From Lithospermum erythrorhizon (Eukaryota; Streptophyta; Magnoliopsida; Boraginales; Boraginaceae): a stretch of 64,000 nucleotides of DNA. Made by a program: the position numbers and the translations under genes. Below are positions 54,201 to 64,000 of the stretch, piece by piece. Position 1 is the stretch's first letter, and every line of letters begins with the position of its first letter. The DNA lies in contig JADFUC010000090.1 of assembly GCA_019722365.1 (NCBI GenBank), positions 372,001-436,000 of the forward strand, read 5' to 3'. Below the pieces are notes generated by a model. It was not told the DNA's origin. It made no database searches and saw only the letters and a program-made list of their open reading frames with translations.

Positions 54201-54719
54201 TAGTAAAGAGCAGTCAGAACATATAGGAGTAAACAATGAAGATGAATTCCCAAGCATATTTTATGTCTAGTTACTCCATCTCTATCGATTTCAGCAGGAG
54301 CAACAATTTTCAATTATCAGTTGATGACTTGCTCATAGAGAGTATTCTACTATGTCAAATAAGAGAGTTATTGACTCAGTTTTGAATTCTCTGGTCAATT
54401 CTACATTTCCAAGAACTAAGAATCATTTTCCACATATAAAAACCAGCATCATTCATGATCAGGAAGAATAGACAATCTCATTAGCATATACAACAATCTT
54501 CACAACCAAAGAAAACATACCAATACATATAATTGCCATTAAAATAAACAATGCTTCCATAACAAAAAAAATATGAATACAAAAAGTTCAGATTTTTTTA
54601 CAATGCAGAGCTAAACAACAAACCTTGATTCTGAACTTGGATTTTGGAACATCTGTACATTCTGGTCTAACTTCATAAAAACTATCAGCAGGAGAACCTG
54701 GATCCCTCCATATATTCAT
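48247..54719 (-). CDS. TBC-domain Rab GTPase-activating protein
   Basis: Twelve exons in coding order: 54,624-54,719; 53,594-53,689; 52,874-52,977; 52,021-52,193; 51,840-51,887; 51,565-51,687; 50,771-50,859; 50,015-50,120; 49,681-49,778; 49,011-49,262; 48,527-48,610; 48,247-48,264. They sum to 428 residues plus stop. The protein opens MNIWRDPGSPADSFYEVRPE, the head shared by plant TBC proteins of this class. The TBC domain starts at GGIHPTIRGEVWEFLLGCYD. Its arginine finger IGLDVKR (I172, D175, R178) and glutamine finger YCQ (211-213) are intact, so it should be active. Family knowledge: TBC proteins speed GTP hydrolysis on Rab GTPases in vesicle transport; the target Rab is unknown. The last exon encodes only AKKAP. 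Intron repeats are listed separately. Confidence 0.93.
51350..51480 (-). repeat. 66-bp tandem duplication in an intron of the RabGAP gene
   Basis: CAAACCAA(T/G)CACTTTG starts at 51,352 and 51,418; the copies continue through TTGGACAA(C/T)(T/A)(A/T)TTACACAT. It lies in the intron between exons 6 and 7 of the coding order. Confidence 0.85.
53733..53828 (-). repeat. 48-bp tandem duplication in intron 1 of the RabGAP gene
   Basis: CATATGAG(T/G)AGAACACTAA followed by AGAATCAAGGAAACAGAGATG starts at 53,735 and 53,783. The copies are almost identical. Confidence 0.9.
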
Positions 54720-54889
54720 CTTTACAGCAAGTGATTTAACAAGGGAAAAACAACCTAACATGTAGCAAAAAACCAATGCTTCAATCCAATCATCAATGAG
54801 CTAAATCCCTTTAATGCAGATCAAACTTCTGAATAAAATCCAAATTTATGGAAATTACTTTAGATCATCAATTAGCGCCAAGAAATTTG

Positions 54890-55172
54890 TTCAATACAAT
54901 TCATAAACAAAACTACAAAAGAACCAATAAAGACTGGAACTTTTTTATCTGTTTAAATTTACAAACATTTTTTTGGTTTTGTGGGACCAAATCAATGCAA
55001 CTCATAAACAAAACTGCAAAAGAAACAATAAAGATTGGATCTTTTTAATATTTTTACAAATTATAAATATTTTCTTGGTTTTTTGGAACCAATTCAATGC
55101 AACTCAGACACAAAACTACAAAAGAAACAATAAAGACTGGATTATTTTTTATCTGTTTACAAATATTTTCCA
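54890..55172 (-). repeat. ~101-bp tandem repeat, three copies, upstream of the RabGAP gene
   Basis: CAAAACT(A/G)CAAAAGAA(C/A)CAATAAAGA(C/T)TGG begins at 54,908, 55,009 and 55,111. Between these, each unit carries a T-rich stretch and CAATGCAACTCA. It starts about 170 bp upstream of the start codon and so overlaps the promoter or 5' UTR. Confidence 0.9.
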
Positions 55173-55715
55173 TTTTTGATTCTTGTCTAGCTATTTGTTA
55201 TTTTTGTTTATTATATTGAAAAAATTGAAAGTCAAAAGGGTGATTGAGGAGAATAATGAAGGTATTTTTGAGACATTGGTCAACGCTTAATATTATCAGC
55301 TTTGTTTTTACCTCAATAAATGCCCGTCTAATGCGTTAATTACTGGCTTGTTTGTAAGGTCAACGTTTTTTATTTTATTTTTGCTTTCATATTTAACGAT
55401 AAGTAATTATCTTATAATCTAAGAATGTAAGTTATTTAGTCACAAATCAACTAATTGAAGCACACAACATACCAATATGAATGCAAGTGAAAATAAATTT
55501 ATTCAGGAAATCTTGAAGACTACAATGAAGAATAATTAAATTCATTAAATTGTTGTCATTCATTAACAAATTCTACATTTCTTAAACGAAATAAGGTATA
55601 GAAATAATGATCTATTCCAAATAAGATGTTTTGCATCATCATCTACAACAAAAAAAAGAAAAACTTTATTCATGATATTCAGGACTCGGACCTTGAGACC
55701 GTTGGTATGACGCTT

Positions 55716-58700
55716 TCACACTTTGAAGAAAAGAAAGGCTTTGATCTTCCTCAGGCTTACTTCAACGTCTTTCATATCCATCCGACTTTTTGGAGAGACC
55801 TCTGAGCAAGTCAATCCCAAATCAATAATTGATGATACTAATTGCAACTTTGTGTTGAAGTGTTCTTCTTCTACTTTGAGTATGCCCTCATCGATAATTG
55901 AAACTAGGTTGTCTTTCACTCCATCAGCTACCCAACTCCTTAAATCTAAATCTCCATTGAACATTTCATCACTTGGCCTTTTTCCTGTGAAAACTTCCAT
56001 CAACATAATACCAAAACTGTAAACGTCACATTATGTGGTCACCAATCCATCCATTCCATACTCTGCACAAAAGGATATTATGGATAACAAAATTGATAAA
56101 CACACTCAAAGAGTATACAAATTGGACTTTTAGAAATTTTAATTTAGATATGATGCATAAGAATAAAAAGATATCAATATAGAACTAATAACCTAGAGCC
56201 ATGTAGCCAAATGTAGCTAGTGTCTTGGTATGAGCATAATCTTCTTCTTCTCCCAACAACTTTGAAATGCCAAAATCGCTCACATGCGCAACCATGTTTT
56301 CATCTAACAATACATTGCTAGGCTTTAGGTCGCAATGTACGATAAAGATGGGGTTGCCATGATGCAGGTATTCTAAAGCACAAGCCACATCGATCATCAC
56401 ATCCAATCTCTGCATCAAATGTAGGTGGCAATTTTCATCATACAACCATTTCTCGAGACTTCCATTAGCCATGTACTGAAGCACCAATGATTTGAAATCA
56501 GGAGTTGTGCAGCATGTGACAACCTTGACAAGATTCCTATGGCGGATCTTACTCAAGGCTTCACATTCTTGGTCAAAACTCTTGAATGCTCCTTCACGTT
56601 GTAAGTTGAATACTTTCACCGCGTATACTTGTTCTGATCTTAAACTTGTTTTGTAAACAGAACCAAAACTACCAACCCCAAGTAAATTAGTCTCACTAAA
56701 TCCATCCGTTGCTTCCTGCAGAGCGAAATATGAAATCCGCTCGAGTTCTGTATTTGGTGATGCCTCTGGTTGAGTTCTAGCCTTACGGTTTCTGAATTTC
56801 TTCGGTATCCCGAAAGTGAAAATGCATAGGAGCACTGTAATGAAAGCCAATGAACCGATGACAATGATGACAACGAGCTTTTTTCTGCTGGTTGGTTTGT
56901 GAATGGAATAGGAGGGAGGGGCAAGGTGGGAAATCCAACTCTGGAGCACCACATAACAAGTTATTTGCCAAGAAAGATTGATGAGTAAAGTTTCGAAATG
57001 GTCCTTTTCTTGGAATTTCTCCATCAAGTTGGTTGAAGGAAACATTGAAGTACTTCAATGAGGTAAGGGATTCGAGCGTCTTAGGGATCACACCAGATAG
57101 ACTATTACCTGACAAATTCAACGATTCAAGAGATGCCAGCTTACTGAGTGTCTCTGGAATGTTACCTGAGAACTTATTCACAGATAAATCTAACTCAATC
57201 AAAGCCTCCAATTTTTCAATATTTGGATCTAAACTGCCACTAATAGAGTTCGTGGACAAGTTGAGGCGTAACAACCTTTTGAGTTTCCAAACACTTTGAG
57301 GAATCCTATTTCTTTAGGTATGCTCCCTTTTAGCTTAGCCTGAGCAATCTGTATATCAATTAATTGAGAAGAGAGATTACCAACTGAAGCTGGAAGAATC
57401 CCATCCAATGGATTATAGGACAACCAGAGGTGAGTAAAATTCCTACAATTTGTCAAGGCAGTAATGAAGCCTAATTCTAAAGACGAATCTCTTGAAAAAT
57501 TATTTCTGTTAAAGCGACAAACGCTGAAGGCTGCCAAGACTAGTGGGAATAGGACCACTGAAATTGTTAACCGCAATAGAAATAATTTCGAGTCTGGAAG
57601 AATTCGAAATAGAGGATGGTAATGGACCCTCAAGATGATTCTTGGCAAGTTCAAGGTTAAGCAAATTGGGTAGCCTCATTGTTGGAAGTGTCCCAGAGAG
57701 TTCATTATATGCAAGTGCTACAAATTCTAGAGAAGAAATGTTGAACAGACTAACATGAATGGAACCACTTAGACCATTGAATCTCCCATGGAATATCTGT
57801 AATTGCTTTAACTTACCAATTCCTGAAGGAATTTTACCTGTGGAATAGTACTAACCAATTAATATCATGCAAGAACATGATAGGGATAAAATTATCGAGA
57901 TAAGATAGCCTTTACAAAAAATATCCATATGATGACTTAGATATTGTATATCAATCACTTATATGAAAAAATTAACATTAAAAGGTTATTTGAATAAATA
58001 AAATTCAGGATTAAAACTGGATTTTTTAATATGATTGGACTAATTTAAGTGACATATACCTGATAACGTATTTTCGCCGAAATAAAATTGCGCGAGGCTC
58101 GTTAAATTTAGGATTTCTTCCGGTATGGTACCTACATATTTGTTCACCAAGAGTCGGATTAACTTTTTTTTGGTAGGATCATACATACACCTCCTTCAAT
58201 TTGTATGCCTCATATTGCATCTTAGTTTAATTGATTGCACTCATTCAAGGTATGATTGATGTACGATTTTGATAGTAATTTTGTAAAACATAAGACACAA
58301 TTAAGAGGTATAAAAGATCGGAGGTAGTGGATCATTATCGCTACACATTATTCACATTTATTATAGCAAGTCTGCAAGTGTATGTTAACAAAACAATAGT
58401 ATACATGAAGTAGTGTTAATAAAATACAGAATGATAAATCATAATACATGTTTTAATTTGATGTTTAGAAGTACGACCACATGTATGTATGATACGCATT
58501 TATTAGAACAAATAAAAGTTTTTTTTATTGTTGCAAAAGGTTACGAAAAACATAGTTAATTTTTCCAAAATTTTGATTGTACGAGATGATACTTGTTTTA
58601 TAGGCATTTTTACTAACGTCGATATGAAATAATAAGTGATTAAAAGGTTCAAAGTTTTAACTATCTAGTTAGTGTATCTGTTAACAAATTGGAAGAAAAA

Positions 58701-59554
58701 AAACATCTGTAAGTGCTGTCAAGTTTCCTATCTCTCTTGGTATGTCACCAGTGAAATAATTGGATGCTAAAGTAAGGTGTTGAAGAGACGAGCATCTTCC
58801 TATACTTGATGGAATTGGCCCCTCCAAATAGTTAAGAAAAAGATTTAGCTCTGTAAGCATTGGGAGATTGTCACACATATTTGAGGGGAGAGTACCAGAT
58901 ATGCTATTATTTCCCAAGGTTAGATGTTGTAATGTTGAAATATGGAACAAACTATCTGGTAACGCCCCTTTTATACTGTTGCCATACGTATTAAAAAATC
59001 TCAACTTTTGAAGATTTCCAATCCAAGAAGGAATACTTCCTGCAATTTTTTTGAGAAAATGGAGGAAACTCTATTTTTAGTAACTTGAGCAGATCAGATA
59101 TTAAAAAATTATATCAATGTTAATGTTTAATTTATCAAAAAGTAGATGGCGTGGATGCGTCATACTACAACATCGGTGTTATTTTCGGGCACAAATATTT
59201 ATATTGATAATAAATATTTGTGTTAAAACTCATATTGAGGTAAACTAGAAAGGAAAGGTTCCCAATCTGTGGAGTGATTCGGCCGGTGAGACCCATGAAA
59301 GTTATATCAATTTCAGTCACTCTGTGGTGGAGCAAGTGACCCCAACCCAATCACATACAGAGGCTGCACTTGACCAATTCACTAGTGGGTCTAAATCCAT
59401 GTTGTTCTTAAGGGAAAGAAGGGCTTCTTTGTCTGTAGTTATATCTTTTTTTATGCTAATTGATGATGCTACTGACCAAACAAACTACACGTTGTAGAAG
59501 TAATAAGAATAGAGGAATATGTAGTGTGAGTGATTGTGATAATGCATTGTCCAT
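55716..59554 (-). pseudogene. Broken LRR receptor-like kinase, subfamily XII (EFR/At3g47570-like)
   Basis: The order of a class XII receptor kinase is kept. Signal peptide from 59,554 (MDNALSQSLTLHIPLFLLLL); LRR N-terminal cap (DKEALLSLKNN ... WVGVTC); many LRRs (for example LQHLTLGNNSISGTLP, GNIPETLSKLASLESLNLSG); membrane segment (VVIIVIGSLAFITVLLCIF); kinase with glycine loop GVGSFGSVYK, YAVKVF, the non-RD motif IVHCDLKPSN and SDFGISKLL. Lesions: a frameshift with stop after the signal peptide; another at the cap; one between the last LRR and the membrane segment (near 56,920); an in-frame TAA at 56,031-56,033 in kinase subdomain IX; APE changed to ALE at the intron (56,063-56,192) junction; non-LRR DNA at 58,180-58,680. 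Family knowledge: non-RD kinases of this class are mostly pattern-recognition receptors. Not translatable as a full receptor. Confidence 0.88.
59190..59222. repeat. Perfect 13-bp stem hairpin
   Basis: CACAAATATTTAT (59,190-59,202) pairs with ATAAATATTTGTG (59,210-59,222) across a 7-base loop. It lies within the LRR part of the receptor pseudogene, where the reading frame fails. Confidence 0.8.
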
Positions 59555-59826
59555 TTTGTTCATTTTTTGATTTAAGTGTGAAGTTGCATGGAATTCTGGT
59601 AATATATGGAGTACTCGCATAGTGAAATAATGGTAATTTATATGGATGAAATAATGGTAATTTTATATGGATTCCTTCGTCTAAATACTTATTTGTATTT
59701 ACTTTGATCATTGTATCAAAAAAAATTAAAATTTACAATATGTCAAATGTCATGATCTTAATTAATGAATGGTGTCAGTGTGAGAGCTCACTTAGAGTTT
59801 AAGATTCATGCATACTTTCGACGATT

Positions 59827-60435
59827 GACAAATTTGAGTAAAGTATCCGAAAATGGCCGGGTTAAAACACTAATTATGTAAAGGTATTTTAGTAGAATCG
59901 CCCTCACTTCCCCCACGGCTTACCCACTCCCCTTTCTTACCCATTACTACGCCTGCTTCCAGCACAGCTCGCTCCTCTTTGATATTTCCTACTCCCACTG
60001 CAGGTTCCACTCCCAGGTACTTCCCCAACGTTATCGCCTTAATATCAAGCACAACCCAATATCGCATTTACCACCCAAGAAATTTTTTTGAAACTCTGAC
60101 CCCAGATGGGGAGATTCGCGATTTTGGAAGGGTGGAGATTCCCCATTTCAAAGGGAGGGAAGGGGGTTTTATTCAGGAGGGGATGGTAATGATTTTTTTT
60201 AGGAGAAGGGAGATGGCCTTGAAGGTGGGTGTGGTAAGAGGGGAGAATTTAGTGGGGGGTGGGGGAAGGGGAAGGAATGGAGGCAAGAGAGGGGTGGCGA
60301 GAAGGGAGGTGGGGTAGTTGGGGTGGTGCTAGGATCGGGTAGGTGGTAATGGGGGAGGGAGAGATTGATTTGACTAAAATATCCCTACGAAGTTAGTGTT
60401 TTAACGACCATTTTGACGTTGGGATCAAATTTGCC
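59827..60435. mobile_element. 609-bp element with long imperfect terminal inverted repeats
   Basis: The left end (GACAAATTTGAG, then AAAATGGCCGGGTTAAAACA, CTAATTATGTAAAGGTATTT, TAGT) pairs with the reverse complement of the right end (GGCAAATTTGAT, AAAATGGTCGTTAAAACACT, AACTTCGTAGGGATATTTTA, GT), giving arms of about 75 bp. The interior is strongly asymmetric: the right half of the plus strand (60,150-60,370) is rich in G runs. Size and arms suggest a Mutator-like or other MITE. No target duplication was identified. The overlapping frames at 59,870-60,317 are not credible genes. Confidence 0.7.
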
Positions 60436-63400
60436 AATTATAGGAAGTTGGGTGATGGAATGGAACACTTTAAAAATTGAGTAATGAAATGGAAATCAGA
60501 GTAAAAGTTGATGATGATGATTTACTTTAATGATATGCTCAAGACCCGATCACATGACACAATTCGATCTAATTTTATATGGAAATAAAAAAATTGTGGC
60601 AATAATTGCCAAGGTGTGTATGCATGTTTGGCTTAGTTTCCACTTAAAGACCATCTGATTGAGGGTAGAGCTAGTGGCTGCTTCCAGAAATAATGTAACT
60701 AATGCATAGTCCAAAGGGGGAGTAACATGCAAAATTTACATAGGATTGACACTGTTTTCTTTTGGGATTAATTTTATTGGATTCATACGTAGTAGTTATT
60801 GTAACCTATTAATACATTAAATAGGGAGTGTCTAACGTGAACTTTGCTAATAATAACATAAAACACTTGTGTTTAATAATAGAGCACGTAAATCTCATGA
60901 ACATTATCTAATCTTAAATCAATATTGAGAAGGAATAAAAAATATTCCAAGAAATTTAAATGAAATATTTTTTATTATTGAAAAGTGAATGCCAGTAGTA
61001 TTATTATATGTGTTAGCGATGTTGGTCACGTGTCCAGAATAATCACGTCCCCATTTGCAATACTGCTTGGCATTACAACTCTTGGCCCCAATCTATATAA
61101 TGTGATAAAGCTTGTTGAATGTATTAGTTTGAGCACTCTTGAGCTTTGTGCTTAACTGTGAGTTCTTAGGTTGATCTTGCCTTTTAAGAGTTTTGAGAGA
61201 ACCGCCCCTTAGTTTTGTGTGTGAGTGCTGTATTTCTCTTCTTGTGATCCAGTCAGCACTGTTGTGTGAGTGTGAAGAGGTGTGTCGGGTTTATGGAAGT
61301 TAAAGGGTTGAGTTACTCTTAGGTCCGATTGGCCCGGCGGGAGTTTGATAAAAATCAAGCGTGAAGGGAAGCCCAGGCAGGCAGAAGACAACAACGAGAA
61401 TCGATACCCATGATTATGTTAAACATCTTATAATTATAAGATACGTTTAAATTTTCAAAATGAAAAGTGGGATTGCACCACTTATTTGTCTAAATAAGTT
61501 TCGTACCACTTTTTGATGAATCACTACTTATTATTAAATTAAATAGGATTAATGGTAGAGTGTTGATAAATCCCCATATTTATCCTGTTTTCCTTTTTTA
61601 TCGCTTTATATTTCAAAATGAATTAACGTTTGTTCGCTTTCTTTTCAAGTATTTGTATTTGATTTTCGTCCAAATTTTCGTTTGTAATACGTAGATTAGA
61701 AGTTATAGTATGTATCAGCGTGTGACATTATTGTAGGGTATTTTGTCATTTTACTTGTTTACTAATTAAGCGATTGATCGCTTTATGTTTGCCAATATCG
61801 CGACTTGATCGCTGTGTTTTGAAGTGTCTCATTTGATCGTCATGTTTTAGTATGCCGTTTGATCACCAACGCTTTTTAGCAAAAATTGACCTCTTTGTTT
61901 TTTTGTCCAATTTGAGTAAATAAAGGGATGGTGAGATTTAAGCATGACCCACTTTGGTTGTATGCTAAGAGCACTCCTTAATACTAGGATACACGCAACT
62001 TTGTATTAGTATTGTGGCTCAATTTGTCTTATTATTAATTTATGGGCTTAATTTGTTTCGCTTAATTCTCTTTTAAATAATTTTTTTTTCTAATTATATT
62101 TATGAATATTTTTAGTTGTTTAACTTAAAATTATGTTTAAATCTTTATTTGTTATATATGATTGTAATAAATGAATTCTTTAACTTGTCAATTATAATGA
62201 TTATTATTTGAATGATCTAGTTAATTTTAACATGACAAAATACTTAAAAAATTAAATCTTAAAAGTTCATCTATATTTCTTAAATGTAGAAAGATATTCT
62301 CTCAATATATCTTTATACTAAAATAATTGTTATGGCTAGTGACAATCAAAGTCTCTATCATTTAACGTATTTTTTATTTCGATCATCAAATTTTGAAATC
62401 GTCATACTTCACTAATTACAATTCTTATAACAATCCAATATACTACTACATTGCCAACTAATTACATTTCTTATAACAATCAATATACTATTTTGTCAAA
62501 ATATATAACTAAAAAATTTAATTTTCTTAATTATATATAATAAATGATAATAATAAGTTAAATTTATTTATTATAATCATATAAAGTAAATGAAGACTTA
62601 ATTATAATTATTAGTTAAAAACTTTAGAAACAATTAAAAATATTTATAAATGTTAATTTGAAAAGAAAAAGTCATTTAAAAAGAATAAAGTGAAATAATA
62701 AGCGAGTCCGCGATACCCGACGCTACAAAGGTAATGATGCCACAGTGGCGAAAAAGCTAGCGTACAGCCGAGGGATTGGGGAGTTGAGCACACGCTTCCC
62801 ACTCTTATTTACTCAGAATTTGGATGGAAATAAAGAGGTCGATTTTGAAAAGGACTGGTGGTGGAAATGTTTACTGAAACATGGGTGATCAAGCGATGAC
62901 ATGGGTGAAGCATATGTTCAATCCGACAATTAGTGGAAATAGAAACAAAATGACACACGATGCAATAATGTTGCATGTGAACTGTCTAACAAAATGACTT
63001 ATAACAAGTGAACCAATCAAAATATAATACTTTGGAAGTTAGGTGATTGCTGAGAACCTTTTTATCTCAACTTCGATTTATAACCACTACGATTTTCTTT
63101 CGTTCATAATTCTTGAGGCCTTCTATTAGGTCACTCGATGCTCCTTGGACGCTTCACGCCCCATCTTCGATCCTCGGAATTTCCAATCTTGTCTCGATTT
63201 TGGGCCCTAAATCCCTTCGTTTCTAGGTCGCGTTCGTAGTCTAGTGTTTCGTTCTTGATATCGTTATTGTTGATTGTCAAGCCGCTCACGATCTAAGTCT
63301 AAACCATCCTCACATGTTTGACCGTTTTACAGTCATTTAAAGGAATTTATAGAGCTTTTCATCAAAAAGCGAGAGGTACGTATTTGTTACGTTGATGATG

Positions 63401-64000
63401 AAATGGATGTTTATAACCAACTTCAAATTAAAGTTGACTTCTAATATCTTTTTAACTGCGTCTTGGGGATAATTTTGAATTTCCTAAGAGACTTTTTGAT
63501 GTTTTTTAGTGCCCGATTGCCAATTTTAGGCATTGTCATCCCGTTGATTCCTCGATTGAAGATGCAATTTGAAGTTTGTGTCCGCAGGGATATTATTAGA
63601 TAAAAGATTTTCTGAAGAGGAAAATTTGCTCAATCATCGGAGGACGGGTATATCAAATGTGGAGCTACTGCTTTTGAGTTGATTCGAATTAAAAGACGTC
63701 GATCACAGGCATTGGACAACAAGGGTCTAAATCAGTTTGTGATTTCTCCTAGGAACTTAACTCGGGACGGTACCCCTTTCACTCATTTGTCTAAGAATTA
63801 TATTAACTTCTATCATTGATAATAATATTGCTGGTGTTAAAAGTTCACTTATAAATGTTTAGTAGATTCATGATGATTGTCTTTCTTCTTAGTAGCTTTT
63901 CTACTAGAATTTTCTCATCGATCGACCTCAACTCGACAAATTAAAAAAAAATGAAATTTCTATGAGCTTACCGACCACGAGATACATCCCTCGTTTTGCT
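60436..64000. other. Unassigned terminal region with repeat remnants
   Basis: No gene found. At 61,085-61,400 a CTATATAATGTG is followed by G/T-rich transcript-like DNA, possibly an LTR fragment. At 61,768-61,880 a motif like TTGATCGC..TATGTTT recurs four times. At 62,400-62,490 CTAATTACA(A/T)TTCTTATAACAATC occurs twice. From 62,700 to 63,750 the DNA is less A/T-rich, with many CG steps, and may be an old retroelement leader; no protein block could be matched. Confidence 0.4.

Noticed and set aside
59979..60317. 112-codon plus-strand frame ending in Gly/Arg-rich repeats
   Set aside because: It spans the interior of an inverted-repeat element and its composition follows the G-runs; an overlapping antisense frame is equally open.

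Overview
The window is nuclear DNA of a flowering plant, almost certainly a eudicot. The evidence is AT-rich intergenic DNA, GT-AG introns of plant size, plant-specific families (bHLH IVc, NDR1/HIN1-like, LRR-RLK XII, TBC RabGAP, polyubiquitin with a leader intron) and plant-type transposable elements. Nothing in it looks bacterial, and there is no CRISPR array, operon or replication origin.

Layout. 1.2-3.3 kb (+): five-exon bHLH transcription factor of the ILR3/bHLH104/bHLH115 iron-response group. 4.3-8.9 kb (-): BCAS3/ATG18f-h type beta-propeller protein, convergent with the bHLH gene, with a SINE inserted just before its last exon. 8.9-14.0 kb: gene-free. 14.0-21.7 kb (+): twenty-exon chorein-type bridge-like lipid transfer protein (SHIP164/UHRF1BP1 family), 1183 codons by my splice model. 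22.4-24.5 kb (-): two NDR1/HIN1-like membrane proteins in tandem. 25-42 kb: a transposon-rich block with no intact gene. It holds a decayed Ty3/gypsy element on the minus strand (LTR ending at 28,045, purine tract beside it), a decayed Ac-like hAT element (about 32.4-35.7 kb), a second decayed element of unknown class (35.7-37.96 kb), two Stowaway-like MITEs, several tandem repeats and two short orphan coding fragments. 43.6-45.0 kb (+): six-unit polyubiquitin gene. 46.6-47.5 kb (+): eIF1/SUI1. 48.2-54.7 kb (-): twelve-exon TBC RabGAP of 428 codons, convergent with eIF1. 55.7-59.6 kb (-): broken LRR receptor kinase. 59.8-60.4 kb: 609-bp inverted-repeat element. 60.4-64 kb: unassigned repeats.

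The intact genes are mainly housekeeping or membrane-trafficking functions: ubiquitin supply, start-codon selection, Rab inactivation, lipid transfer, autophagy. Iron regulation and defence-type membrane proteins are added to these. I see no operon-like linkage; neighbouring genes appear independent. Multi-exon coordinates come from hand-placed splice sites. For the lipid-transfer protein, RabGAP, eIF1 and bHLH the exon lengths sum to an exact reading frame, which supports those models. For ATG18 they do not, and this is reported as a finding.

The most unusual observations are these: a roughly 100-bp tandem triplication that copies the exon-1 splice donor of the lipid-transfer gene; a SINE whose target duplication sits about 12 bases from the ATG18 last-exon acceptor, next to an unresolved frame; an Ac-like hAT relic that keeps AAACGG-type subterminal arrays; an adjacent element with a clear leader and start codon that I cannot classify; and an internal 315-bp duplication in the eIF1 leader intron. 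I did not find a convincing new multi-gene system.
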